A stretch of 64,000 nucleotides of DNA from Podarcis raffonei (lineage: Eukaryota; Chordata; Lepidosauria; Squamata; Lacertidae), in NCBI RefSeq assembly GCF_027172205.1, contig NC_070614.1, positions 33,966,001-34,030,000 of the forward strand, given 5' to 3'. Positions 46,992 through 59,405 of the stretch are shown here, piece after piece. A program made the position numbers and the translations under genes. Numbering within the stretch: position 1 is the first letter of the stretch; every line of letters starts with the position of its first letter. Below the pieces are notes generated by a model. The model searched no databases and was not told the origin of the DNA. It saw only the letters and a list, made by a program, of their open reading frames with translations.

Positions 46992-49900
46992 CATGGATCA
47001 CTGCCGTGTCATGGCAAAGGGGCTTGAATAACTCAGAGAAGCTATGAGCTATGCTGTGCAAGGCCACCCAAGATGGACAGGTCATAGTGGAGAGTTTTGA
47101 CTAAACGTGTTCCACCTGGAGCAGGAACTGGCAAGCCACTCCAGTATACCTGCCATGAAAACTCCATGGACAAAGACAACAGGCATATAAAAGTTACAAC
47201 GCTGGAAGATGAGCCCCTCAGGTAGGAAGGCATCCAACATGCTACTGAGGAAATGCAGAGAACAAGTACAATTAGATTCAGAACTGATGAAGCAGCTGGG
47301 CCAAAGCTGAAAGGTCGTTCAGTTTTGGATATGCCTGGAAGTGAAAGGAAAGTCCAATGCTGTAAAGAAAAATATTACATAGGAATCTGGAATGTAAGAA
47401 CCATGAACCTTGTTAAGCTGGATGTGGTCAAAAATGAGATGGCAAGAATAAATATTGACATCCTGAGCATCAGTGAACTAAAATGGATGGGAATGGGCGA
47501 ATTCAGTTTGAATGACCATCATATCTACTACTGTGGGCAAGAATCCCGTAAAAGAAATGGAGTGGCCCTCATAGTCAGCAAAAGAATGGCGAAAGCTGTA
47601 CTGGGATGCAATCTCAAAAATGACAGAATGATCTCGATATGAATCCAAGGCAGAACTTTTAACATCACAGTAATCCAAGTTTATGCAGCAACTACCGGTG
47701 CTGAAGAAACTGAAATTGACCAGTTCTATGAAGACTTACAACACCTTCTAGAAATGACACCAACAAAGGATGTTCTTCTCATTATAGGGGATTGGAATGC
47801 TAAAGTAAGGAGTCAAGAGATAAAAGGAACAACTGGCAAGTTTGGCTTTGGAGTTCAAAACAAAGCAGGGCAAAGGCTAATAGACTTCTGCCAAAAGAAC
47901 AAGCTGGTCATAACAAACACTCTTTTCCAACAACACAAGAGACGACTCTACACATGGACATCACCAGATGGGTAGCATGAAAATCAGATTGATTATATTC
48001 TCTGCAGCCAGAGATGGAGAAGCTCTATGCAGTCAGCAAAAGCAAGACCTGGAGCTGACTGTGGCACAGATCATCAGCTTCTTATACCAAAATTCCAGCT
48101 TAAACTGAAGAAAGTAGGAAAAACCACTGGGCCAGTAAGACACACTCTAAATCAAATCTCTTATGAATACACAGTGGAAGTGAGGAACAGGTTTAAGGAT
48201 TTAGATTTGGTGGACAGAGTACCTGAAGAACTATGGATGGAGGCTCGCAACATTATACAGGAGGCAGCAACTAAAACCATCCCAACGAAAAGGAAATGCA
48301 AGAAAGCAAAGTGGCTGTCCAATGAGGCCTTACAAATAGCGGGGGAGAGAAGGCAAGTAAAATGCCAGGGAGATAGTGAAAGATACAGGAAATTGAATGC
48401 AGATTTCCAAAAAATAGCAAGGAGAAACAAGAGGGCCTTCTTAAACGAGCAATGCAAAGAAATAGAGGAAAACAACAGAATGGGAAAAACCAGAGTTCTG
48501 TTCAAGAAAATTGGAGATATGAAAGGAACATTTCATACAAAGATTGCCATAGTAAAGGACAAAAGTGGAAAGGACCTAACAGAAGCAGCAGAAGAAGAGG
48601 TGGCAAGAATACACAGAGGAATTATACCAGAAAGATATGGAGGTCTCATACACCCCAGGTAGTGTGGTTGCTGACCTTCAGCCAAGCATCCTGGAGAGTG
48701 AAGTCAAATGGGCCTTAGAAACATTGCTAATAACAAAGGCAGTGGAAGTGATATTCCTTTCCCCCCAATAATTTTTTATTGTTTTCTTTATATATTCTTT
48801 CTTACAATATTTTAATCAACACAAAAGCATTTTAGCTCTGCCAAGCTTGTGACTTCCCTCCCTCCCTTCAGTTGGTATCCCATATCACATCCATTCACAT
48901 ATTTTATCTTTTCACTTTTTTTATCTACATTATAGGAGTTACTTCAATACTGCCAGTGTCCTTAAATTTGTACAACTGTCTTTTAAATATACCATAAATT
49001 TACTCCAATTTTCTTGGAATCTCTGGTCGTCCTGATTCCAGATTCTTCCCTTCAGTTTGGCTAATTCCGCATAGTCAGTCACTTTCATCTGCCACTCCGC
49101 AATGGTGGGAACTTCTTTTGATTTCCAATTTTGGGCCACCAAAGTCCTTGCAGCAGCTGTGGCGTGATGATATTCCAGCTGAACTATTTAATATTTTAAA
49201 AGATGATGCTGTTAAGATGCTACACTCAATATGCCAGCAAGTTTGGAAAACTCAGCAGTGGCCAGAGGACTGGAGAAGATCAGTTTATATCCCAATCTCA
49301 AAGAAGGGCAGTGCCACATAATGCTCCAATTGTGCTCATTTCAAATGCTAGCAAGGTTATGCTTAAAATTCTACAAGGCAGGCTTAAGCAGTATGTGGAC
49401 CGAGAACTCCCAGAAGCGCAAGTTGGATTTCGAAGGGGCAGAGGAACCAGAGACCAAATTGCAAACATGCGCTGGAGAAAGCTAAAGAGTTCCAGAAAAG
49501 CATCTACTTCTGCTTCATTGACTACGCAAAAGCATTTGACTGTGTCGACCACAGCAAACTATGGCAAGTTCTTAAAGAAATGGGAGTGCCTGTCTCCTGA
49601 GAAATCCCTATGTGGGACAAGAAGCTACAGTTAGAACTGGATATGGGACAACTGATTGGTTCAAAATTGGGAAAGTAGTATGACAAGGCTGTATATTGTC
49701 TCCCTGCTTATTTAATTTATATACAGAATTCATCATGCGAAAGACTGGACTAGATGAATCCAAAGCCGGAATTAAGATTGCCGGAAGAAATATCAACAAC
49801 CTCAGATATGCAGATGACACAACCTTGATGGCAGAAAGTGAGGAGGAATTAAAGAACTTTTTAATGAGGGTGAAAGAGGTGAGCGCAAAATATGGTCTGA

Positions 49901-50585
49901 CGCTCAACATCAAAAAAACTAAGATTATGGCCACTGGTCCCATCACCTCCTGGCAAATAGAAGGGGAAGAAATGGAGGCAGTGAGAGATTTTACTTTCTT
50001 GGGCTCCATGATCACTGCAGATGGTGACAGCAGTCACAAAATTAAAAGACACCTGTTTCTTGGGAGAAAAGCAATGACAATCTAGACAACATCTTAAAAA
50101 GCGGAGACATCACCTTGCCAACAAAGGTCCATATAGTTAAAGCTATGGTTTTCCCAGTAGTGATGTATGGAAGTGAAAGCCGGACCATAAAGTAGGCTGA
50201 TCGCCGAAGAATTGATGCTTTTGAATTATGGTGCTGGAGGAGATTCTTGAGAGTCCCATGGACTGCAAGGAGATCAAACCTCTCCATTCTGAAGGAAATC
50301 AGCCCTGAGTACTCAATGGAAGGACAGATCCTGAAGCTGAGGCTCCAATCCTTTGGCCAACTCATGAGAAGAAAAGACTCCCTGGAAAAGATCCTGATGT
50401 TGGGAAAGATTGAGGGCACAAGGAGAAGGGGACGACAGAGGACGAGATGGTTGAACAGTGTTCTCAAAACTACCAACATGAGTTTAACCAAACTGCGGGA
50501 GGCAGTGGAAGACAGGAGTGCCAAGTGTGCTCTGGTCCATGGAGTCATGAAGAGTTGGACACGACTAAACGACTAAACAACAACA
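46992..50585 (+). mobile_element. RTE-BovB, nearly full length, with nested L1
   Basis: About 3.2 kb of BovB plus a 0.4-kb L1. The 5' end starts CATGGATCACTGCCGTGTCA in the known BovB 5' region. The endonuclease reads IGIWNVRTMNLVKLDVVKNE, ILSISELKWMGMGEF, GVALIVSKRM. Reverse transcriptase (LRYADDTTLMAESEEELKNF) and C-terminus are present, with a terminal AACGACTAAACAACAAC. Stops near 47641 and 47973 plus frame breaks make it inactive. It is flanked by similar 19-20 bp segments (46972-46991 and 50586-50604), a diverged target duplication. Confidence 0.93.
48758..49163 (-). mobile_element. L1 3' fragment nested in BovB (right copy)
   Basis: Same insertion point and content as 36545-36950 (EVPTIAEWQMKVTDYAELAK), therefore older than the duplication. 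Confidence 0.85.
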
Positions 50586-51927
50586 GCAGCTGCAGCATAC
50601 AGCTTTGTACAGAGTCCCAGGATAAGGGGAAAACTCTTCTCCCACACACTTCAGAATACTAAAGTATTTCTTGTCTCCAGACACAAGATACAAAGCTAAA
50701 TATTGTTATCTACTAGATAACAGTCTTTGAAGTAAAGATACATATGTACAGAGAGATCCACTAACAGTATCATCATGCTAGCTAACACTAACATGACAAT
50801 ATCAGGACACAGGACACAGACATCAATTAAAAGTCTCATGCGCTACCAACTGAGCTATTATTTTGTTTTATTTTATGGTATTGCTTCTGTATTAATCTGC
50901 AATCCATTCCAATTCTTTTTTTAGCTGAAGTGTCAGTAAGAATGCCTTTTTTAAAATGAACAGATACCATAAATGCATTCCTGAATTTCAAAACGTTTCT
51001 TAAAATAGAAAGTTGTTAGGCTGCCTGCACCTTAGTAGGGACCAGAAAACATAGGAATAAACATAGGAGATTGGCACTGGGTTAAAATGGGCCACAACTT
51101 TTATAGATTACAGATGCAGGTAGCTTTAGGCCAAGACATTGGGTATGAATTCAGTATCAAGCAGCCCACCTGCTAGTTGATAAATACAGTGGGGTTTAAC
51201 CCATAACTGGGGAGTCGCCCCTGACATGGACCAGGTGCATCAACCCTGCTTGGGGCACTATTCAGAACGGTGCTATGGTCATATGGGCTGCTGGGCAGAG
51301 ACATCTTTCCTGGACCCCTTTAATATGGTACCCAATTAGCTAAAGATCTAACCCAATGCCTTATCTGCCATCTGAGCTGGACCCCCACATTGCTGGGCTG
51401 CAACCTGAGCCCCCTATCCACACCCTATTACCAGAGCTCTTTCCCTGCAGCTGAAAGGTGCACTCCATCCAGTCTGAAGAGAAACTCATTTGATAATTTT
51501 ATGCTGAACTCCTTGAGGTTGCCCTCTTAAGTACTGACAAGTGGTGGGCCTGATCTGCCCCTTCCCCTGCAACTGGATTGGCCCTTCTGACAAGCCTTCA
51601 CACTGCACAGTTGGAAAGGGAAGCATTAAATGTGCCCCCCTATGGCAGTGCAGACAGGGCTGTGGCCTTGCTGCACAGCAAACACTGCTCCCCAGAGTGC
51701 TAAGTGAACAGGGATTGCAAGAATTTATCCTAAGGATTCATTGATATTAATCTGGAACCATAATCATTAAGGCAGGGAATATACAATTTAGGAAGTCAAA
51801 TTTGTGTTGGAATATTTTGAGTAAGTTTTCTTCTAGGGCAGCTAAAGGGAGGCAAACATTCTGATGCATTCACACTACACATACTTTGCTAGATTCCACA
51901 TTGCAATAGAGCATGTGGACATATTGT
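50586..51927. other. Spacer downstream of V2R-5 (right copy)
   Basis: No gene; paralogous to 38379-39720 with scattered single-base differences. Confidence 0.8.
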
Positions 51928-52829
51928 TCAATCCTTTCTACTTATTAGATGTTTCTTGCTGTTCAATTCAGGCCTTAGCATAATAATGTAACATTTGGGT
52001 GCAAAGATGCAACCCAGCAGTCCAGCACTGGAGGCTAAAATAGAGAAGATCTCCACTGCAACCATGTATTTTCCCTTTGTGCTCAGGTAGGAGGGAATAA
52101 ACGATAACCAAACACTGCAAAAGACCAACATGCTGAAAGTGATGAACTTGGCTTCATTGAAAGTGTCGGGTAACTTTCTGGAAAGGAAAGCCACAGTGAA
52201 ACTGACTGTTGCCAGGAGGCCCATGTAGCCAAGAACACAGTAGAACATAGTCACACACCCCTCATTGCATTCTAATACAATTTCTGAAGTCAAGGAGTGC
52301 ATGTCAACATCTGGGAATGGGGGAGAGGTTGCAAGCCAAACAGTACAAATAAGTGCTTGGATGAGGGAGCAGGAAAGAACAATGGAGTTGGCCAAACTCT
52401 TCCCCACCCACTTCCTCATTTTGGATCCAGGTTTGGTGGCCATGAAAGCCAGAACCACTGTGGTCGTTTTTGCCAGCACACAAGAAACAGCGACTGAGAA
52501 AATGATGCTGAAAGTAGTTTGTCGAAGGAAACACATTACCTTCTGGGGTTGTCCAATAAATAAAAATGCACAAAGGAAGCAGAGGAACAGGGAGATGAGC
52601 AGAGTATAGGTGAGGTCCCGGTTGTTAGCTTTGACAATGGGAGTGTTGTGGTGCTTCATAAATATTCCTAGCACTAAAGCTGTCATCATAGAAAATGAAA
52701 GAGCTAAAGTAATTAAGCAGAGACTCAAAGGTTCTTCATAAGACAGAAAGCTGAAATTCTTGGGAATACAAAAATCCTGCTTTTTGTTTGCATATTTTTC
52801 ATTTGTGCATTTATGACAATCATTCATAT
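51928..52829 (-). CDS. V2R-5 exon 6 (end of linker and 7TM domain)
   Basis: Same length and stop as V2R-4. Differences: CTNEK for CTDEK, CLITLAL for CLTSLAL in helix 1, GQPQKVM for GQPHKVM and LPDTFNEAK for LPDSFNEAK. Most V2Rs here have PDSFNEAK, so the Thr looks derived. Confidence 0.92.
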
Positions 52830-55800
52830 CTGAAAAAAACAACAATGGTATTTTTATGTAGAAAATATGGCCAGAAAGTTCCCCATCATGCAATAAATGT
52901 TATTCTCCTTGTGATTAGATTTGTATGAGCAAAGATGCTTTGTCCTCACAGTCCAGGAATAAAGCATCTGAGCCTTGTTAGGTTAATCTTTGTGTGTGTT
53001 GACCTATGCCCATGTCCTATGCACCTTTGCTGGTCCAATAATTCCTCCCCCCCCCCACCTCCCAACCTTCCCTTGAACCTGAAAGGCAAAGGAACAGCAT
53101 GCCATACAGTGAGGATAACTAGTAAACAAGCAGAATTCATGGTAGTGCACATCATTTACAGCTCAAGACACAGCTTCCAATTTCCCAACATTGTGGAGCT
53201 TGAGGTAATATAATATAACCTTAACTCTGGTATTAAGCTGGGAGGTATTTTGAATGCAGAAAGTGTTTTCATAATTGAGCATTTGTGTATGTGTGTGTTT
53301 GTTTACTGGTTGAATAATATTCAAGGCTAATCTGAAGTATATTACTATAAATAAATGTTTGATTTAGAAAGGCATTAAGAGATTACAGCCATTTTTTTTT
53401 TATATATAAAAAATCTCCTAATCCACTGACGTTTAAAAAAGGAGCCAAAACTGACAACCCATTTAAGGAAAATAAACTCAGCCCCATTGAGATAACTATT
53501 TAAAAGTTGTTAATGGTGTTTCTTCAGCTACTGTTCTGATGTTGAAAAAGTCCAATTACATTATACACCTTACCAATTTGATCTGAAATCTTCCCTCCTG
53601 GGCATGGGATACAATCATAGCAGCAAGATGCCTCCCCCTCCTTCACTTTTTTGCTAAAACCAGGATTGCAGCTCCCAGTACAGACAGAAAGAGGCTGTGC
53701 CTAATGCAGAAATGAAAGAGATTAATGATGATCTTGAAGATAATTATTGAGAAACCAATAAAATCCAGGAGACTTTCATATGTTATGTAATAATAACAAA
53801 AAAATCATGATTTTATAGGAGCAGAATATTTTTCTAAACTATCTCTACCTGATTAAATCCCTTGTGCCATGTTATGACATTCTCATTGATGGTGAACACT
53901 TGGTCTGGAGAAGCCAGGGGGTCGGTCCTCCCAACTTTTATTCTATGAAAGGATTCATTTTTTAGGAATATCCAGTTATCAATATCAAAGCCAGCTGCAA
54001 ACTCCCCATTCTGGTCAAAGGAGACTCTCTCCCCAGCACTATTGTTAAATGAGACCCTTTTCAAAAACTCGTGGAGCTGAATTGAAGTGGAAAAAACAAT
54101 AGTTAGAAAATGCTGTAGTGTATATGTTAGGGTCAGGAAATAAAGAGGTAAAGTGGCAAAAATATTCTATCAGTGTTATCTCTTTTTAAGGGATGAAGGA
54201 AGATGAAAGAGAAAGTATCATTTTAGGAGGTGTGAATTGGTTTGCTTTAAAATACACACTGGATGAATCTTCTCCCCTTCTCTCACATTCATTACCTTCC
54301 AATGCTGGTGATCCTGAAATTTCTGCATGCCTCTGTCCTGCATGGCAGTGTGCTTGAGTCTAGATGAGGACATAGCATGTAAAGCATGGGCCATAACATA
54401 GACAGCATTATAGATACTGTAGCTGTGAGAGGTCATGCTCATTTCAAAAAAAGACTCAGAAAGATTCTCCAGCTTCTCTTCCCCAGTGCAAATGTCCCCA
54501 TCTATCTTGCTGACATGTGTATTTGGGAATACACAGCCAAAAGCCTGTTGCCAGAAGTCCTTGATAAAACCATCTCCTGTGGTGCTGGATGGGTTTCTGT
54601 TTCTAACAAATTCTTGAAATCCTGGTAGATCATTGGAGTGAATTGTAAATGAGAGAGATCCATGGAACATTTCTGTATCCCATGTTCTTTGATAGACCAT
54701 TGAATTGAACTCCCCCTGGGCTGTTATTATCCACACAATACCTTTTGACTTCTTCCTTATATGTTCTTGTTCTGACAGATATGGAAACCATCTCAAGAAC
54801 ACAATCCCATAGGATTCTCCATATGCCACCACTACACTGGCTTTACTATCTATGATTTTGTCATGTATTTTACCCCCCTTGTTAAACATCTCATTAATTT
54901 CAGTGACAACAGTAAACGTTTGGGTTCTTTCTATGAAGGCAAAGCAGATACCACTCTGAGAAAAAGGCGGAGATACATTTTGCACAAATCTTTCTCCATT
55001 GTCATTATCCATAGTTAGGAGCCCAATCCATGTCCACCTGAAATGCAGCAGCAAAGAAAGAATCCCTGCAAACTGACTGTCTTCTCTGGGCACCATCTGG
55101 TAGAATGGGATACCTGGTGTTTTATCATTCATCACTGGAGCAGGGCCATAAATGAGCTAAAGGAAATTGTGGAAAGAAGAGAATATGATTGTACCCAAAT
55201 TGGTCTTACTCAGAGTAGACTCACTGAAATTGATGAACCTAAGTTATTCATGCCTATTAACTTGCAAAGTAGTTTGAGCAGAACGTGTGTAGAATATCAT
55301 CTATAGATACATGTCCAAATAACAATACTCACATTTTGTCACTTATACTTTCAGTAGACCTGCAATGTCAGTGGATTTTCCTTGCAACAAATTGGGTGCT
55401 GAGGGTGAGAGTGTTGGTTGGCCTGAAGTTTCCAGGCGGGTTTAAAGCTGAAGAGAAACTGCTCTGGGAACACATGCAGTATTGCCATGAATACAATGTA
55501 TTCCTCAGAAACTTAGCTTCCACAGGTAATAGATTTTTATCCAGTCAGCAGTGGCAGATAAGATATCCCCTCCCTACATACAATTAGATGTGTTGGGGGA
55601 GGATAATAATGGGGAAGAAATTCCAGCCAGGCAGAGGTCCTAGTCTTGAGCTTAGAGTGTGCATTAATCAATCATCCCCTCAGGTCTCTTATCCTTATCT
55701 TGTACTGATGTTGCTCAACACCATTTCCACTGAAAGAACGGCAAAAGAACCTCCATAACCTGGGATTGCCATATTCCCAAAACTGAAAATCTGGACAAAG

Positions 55801-56225
55801 TTGTAGAGCTTTTACCACCTCATCCCCTGCCATACATCTGGGTTTTCCAGGGCATTTTTGCCAATTTTGCAAAAAAAAAAACCCGCACGCCAAAATGCTG
55901 TCCAATTCCCAGATGTGTCCAGATGTATGGCAACCCTAAATTAGGTTGTGAGGGGGGAAGCCCTTTCCACCACTTGCAATGAGTGGTCCCAAAAGCCCAG
56001 TGAGGCTCAGACACTGGAACAGATCAGTGGGAAGCTCACAGGGCAAAATGCCCAAAACCTTTAAAGGCCATGGCCCTTTCCTCTTCTCATGAGATTTCTT
56101 GGGATCTCTCTAGAGCACAATGGGGAACACAACTCTGCTCTCTGGACTGCGTGTCACCAGGCAAAGTTGTCCCGCATGCAGCTCATGCCCCCAAACAACC
56201 CAGCCAGATGGGCAGAGTATAAATA

Positions 56226-56298
<73 letters not shown>

Positions 56299-58769
56299 TG
56301 ATATGTGATATGGCAGAGTTCTGCTTAGCTGACCCTTATGTTTATATTCCTAAAGTATTGTCACAAAAGGGACGCGGGTGGCGCTGTGGGTAAAAGCCTC
56401 AGCGCCTAGGGCTTGCCGATCGAAAGGTCGCGGTTCGAATCCCCGTGGCAGGATGCGCTCCCGCTGCTCGGTCCCAGCGCCTGCCAACCTAGCAGTTCAA
56501 AAGCACCCCCGGGTGCAAGTAGATAAATAGGGACCGCTTACTGGCGGGAAGGTAAACGGCGTTTCCGTGTGCTGCGCTGGCTCGCCAGATGCAGCTTTGT
56601 CACGCTGGCCACGTGACCCGGAAGTGTCTCCGGACAGCGCTGGCCCCCGGCCTCTTGAGTGAGATGGGCGCACAACCCCAGAGTCTGTCAAGACTGGCCC
56701 GTATGGGCAGGGGTACCTTTACCTTTACCTATTGTCACAAAACATTTTTTTTTTCTTAAAAGATTGGCTTATTTCAAATTAGGAGGAAGAGGTGAAGTGC
56801 TTAGGTTGTTACGCTTCTTGATTCTAATTTAAGAATGACCCACACAGGCTTTATCTAACAATGAAGGCTTGACATTTACATAAACTGATGGCCATGCGTG
56901 TATGTTATTCACTGACTACGCCAAAAACAAAACATTTTAAAAGGAAATGTTTAAAAGTAGTAAAGCCCTATAATTATACATAGAACAACACACAAAAACA
57001 TACACACATTGACAGAAACATATGGCATACCTGTGGAATTTTGAAAATATCCACAAGTCTTGCCACTTGAAGTGAGGTTGGGGGGTCCAGTCCCCCAATG
57101 ACTCCAATCAGGTTTGTTTGGACATCACATTGGTAATTTGGCACAAATCTTCCCAGTGTGTATATAAGTAGCATTGTAGCATGGTAGGTCCACTTATCAG
57201 TATAATAGTTATCATAAATGTGGAAACCCAAGGTGATATTGGGCAAGAGGTGAAAGTTTTCATTAATCTCTTTTACTGCAAATGCCAAGGCCAGGATGTG
57301 CTGATAATTCTTAGGTATTGCACTAGAAAGCAAGTTGTATTCTGAATCATAAGGAACTTCACACTGGTATTGCAATTGTTAGAAAAGTATTGTATCGGTT
57401 TAAAAATATTATTAAACTATTCCATCTCCCTGGGACTTTGAAAATGTTTCATCCTTTTTTCACTTGCACCATTTGTTTGATGGGGGGAGGTGGGGAAACC
57501 ATTTCAAAAGGTGGGATACTGTTTTTCATCTTCTTGGGAAGATTAATAAAAAGTTCCAAGACATAGCAGTAACTCCAGGAATTGCGGAAACTGGAGTTTT
57601 ATTCATTATCTCCAAGACTGCCACCAATCATGTCACTAAGCTGGGGTATAAAATTGCAGGAGAAGGACTGCAGAAGAACTATAATTTAAGGGAGAGTTTA
57701 TATACTGTCTACAGATGGTCATTGATTGAATTCACAGCATCTTCAGTTGCAGACCCCTTGTGAATAACAGGACCAGGAAAGACCTCTGTCACAGTTTAGG
57801 GAGAGCTGCTATGAAAGCAGAAAAACTGGCATAATTGGACCTGCTATCTGATGCAGTAAAAGAAGATGCCATGTAATTGCCTAGATCAACTTTTCCTCTA
57901 GGATATTGAAGAAGAGCAAATATAATTTTGATTAGATTAGGAGGACTGAATTGGGATATGCCTCAAAACATCAAACAATGAAGGGGGGGTTAGAATGCAC
58001 AAACATATTTATAATGCCTTGGAGTGCTCATTATTTTCTCTCAGAAAATAATAGGACAGTCTGAATTATTGTTAAGAATGAGAATGGTGACGACATATTG
58101 CATATATGCTGAAAGAGATGTACAGGAGAGAAGACAAAGCAGAAGGCCGGAGATGAAAGTTAGCAACCATGAATAAACTTTCTATAACATGCTAGAGAAG
58201 GGAGTCAGAAAGTCAGAGGTGTTCTCTACCTCCCAGTAAAAATAAATATTGCAAATGAAACTTAACCACTTATTTTAATAGAAAAAAAACACATTAGGGT
58301 CTTGTATTGTTAGCATAAACAGCAACTAGAGATTCTTCTTCCAGTACTTTTACATTTGCAAATCAAAGAATTTGGCAGAGAAAAGAAGGAGTTAAATCCA
58401 TATGAAAATAATTATTTTATTTACAACATTCCCATGTTCTTATTATCCTTCAGTGCTCTCTTAGTACCCTTCACTTCAGAGAAGAAGAAGAGAAAGCAAA
58501 TTCATAGTAAGATATCCTTTCTTTAAAAAAAGGAATGAGTCAAAATCTTACGCAAGCTCTTCAAACAAAGGTGGTGGGGGTTCTTCAGTGAAGCTGATTC
58601 GATTGGAGATTATGAAAGCCTGGGAAGCAATGGCTCCGATGATGAGGTCTCCTGGCTGATGATACTGATGGAGTGGAGCATGTGGATCATCAACCATGCA
58701 CTTAATGACGTGAGCTTTGCTTACCATGTGAGGAAACAATAACAAAATCAAGGCAAGCAGCAGCACCAT
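51928..58769 (-). CDS. V2R-5: vomeronasal type-2 receptor, complete
   Basis: Recent duplicate of V2R-4. Exons 58552-58769, 57031-57322, 54296-55156, 53849-54076, 53574-53700 and 51928-52829, with exactly the same six lengths, give 875 residues. No stop or frameshift. The roughly 18 replacements relative to V2R-4 lie mostly in the extracellular part (about 13 of 18), which is the ligand-binding side. Intron 2 carries a Sauria-type SINE (56369-56730) that V2R-4 lacks, and lacks the L1 that V2R-4 has. The upstream homeodomain-like core TTAATTAC is changed to TTAATCAC here. As with V2R-4, an in-frame ATG nine bases upstream (58778) is possible. Confidence 0.91.
52830..53573. other. V2R-5 intron 5
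   Basis: Paralogous to V2R-4 intron 5. The TA run has become a T run (about 53393). Nothing else seen. Confidence 0.5.
53574..53700 (-). CDS. V2R-5 exon 5 (cysteine-rich linker)
   Basis: [15 protein letters not shown]: the residue before CC is Ser here, Tyr in V2R-4 and Phe in V2R-1 to V2R-3. Donor GTAAGG. Confidence 0.88.
53849..54076 (-). CDS. V2R-5 exon 4
   Basis: Identical to V2R-4 exon 4 at the protein level except DNWI for DNWV. Acceptor TTCAG, donor GTAGAG. Confidence 0.88.
54296..55156 (-). CDS. V2R-5 exon 3
   Basis: 861 bp. Carries [33 protein letters not shown] and EEKLENLSE where V2R-4 has F, H, L, K/D and S. The acceptor is TTTAG and the donor GTAATG. Confidence 0.9.
55190..55718. 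other. Segment of V2R-5 intron 2 absent from V2R-4
   Basis: About 530 bp beginning GTCTTACTCAGAGTAGACTC, a motif common in squamate interspersed repeats. V2R-4 jumps from the preceding base directly to ACACCATTTCCACTGAAAG. No flanking duplication is obvious, so a deletion from V2R-4 is as likely as an insertion here. Confidence 0.6.
55720..56296 (+). repeat. Retroposon with ATT tail in V2R-5 intron 2
   Basis: Paralog of 43005-43580; tail AATAATAAT switching to ATTATTATT at about 56263. Confidence 0.6.
56369..56730 (+). mobile_element. Sauria-type SINE, full length, only in V2R-5
   Basis: 362 bp. tRNA-derived head GGGACGCGGGTGGCGCTGTG with B box GGTTCGAATCC, body with CTGCCAACCTAGCAGTTC and GGCCACGTGACCCGGAAG, tail ACCTTTACCTTTACCT. 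Perfect 12-bp target duplication ATTGTCACAAAA at 56357-56368 and 56731-56742. The empty site in V2R-4 is at about 43649. Confidence 0.95.
57031..57322 (-). CDS. V2R-5 exon 2
   Basis: 292 bp, open; [18 protein letters not shown] and [26 protein letters not shown] matches V2R-1 and V2R-2, so the S and I in V2R-4 are probably the derived states. Confidence 0.88.
57323..58551. other. V2R-5 intron 1
   Basis: Paralog of 44940-46137 with small indels; no recognised element. Confidence 0.5.
58552..58769 (-). CDS. V2R-5 exon 1
   Basis: Same leader as V2R-4. Differs by HQPGDLI against HQSGDLN, so V2R-5 keeps the family-typical GDLIIGA. Donor GTAAGA. Confidence 0.88.
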
Positions 58770-58867
58770 TGTTAACACCAGGCAATGGCACTATTTTCAT
58801 CTCTTAAAGCTCAGGACTAAAATACAGAGTGTCAGAGATGAGGCTGATATATCCTTGTCTGATCACA

Positions 58868-58999
58868 ATCTTTATGTAATTTCCTTCAAAGGCTGTTATT
58901 AGCTTTGTTTGTGGCCACTGCAACTGGAATATTTAATCACAGTCATTCTGAAAGAGGAAAGCAGTGAGTATAAAATTGTGCATACTCTATGGAATTGCT
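58868..58999 (-). promoter_or_regulatory. V2R-5 upstream block with altered core
   Basis: Same block as V2R-4 by duplication, but the core reads TTAATCAC (58933-58940). The rest, including CTCTATGGAATTGC, is unchanged. Confidence 0.45.
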
Positions 59000-59405
59000 G
59001 AGAAATATATATTATATTTGTGTTAAATCAAATATCAACTGGTTTCTTTCACTCAGTTAGATATCCTGGGGTACCTGAATTGGTTGTGACTCACTGGGGA
59101 AATTACAAAAGAATAAGAAATCCAGAGAGGAAATAAAATGTTTTGATCAAAGGCATGCCCTGTTTCAGAACAGGGATAGCTAACAGGTCCATGAAACATT
59201 GTCCCACCAACCTCAATCTTCCATCAGTTATGTCCTGCCTACCTGCTTTCTTACTTGCATCCTTTGTAAGTAGGTAGTACTGACTGTCACCTGTTGGTGA
59301 CTTGTGAAAAGTAGTGGGTGGTTCACCACACCTTAACCAAGGTTAAGCAGTGTATGCAGAGCACCAGCCGAGTCTTCAGAGCTTTGCAGCTCCTAGCAGA
59401 CAGCT

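Larger units (their letters stand above)
47633..59405. repeat. Tandem duplication unit, right copy
   Basis: BovB 3' part with nested L1, spacer and V2R-5. It ends at 59405, where the left copy goes on into BovB 5' sequence and this copy instead continues into the older spacer. Confidence 0.92.

Noticed and set aside
56395-56450. tRNA-like sequence with a B box
   Set aside because: It is the head of a Sauria SINE with target duplications, not a tRNA gene.
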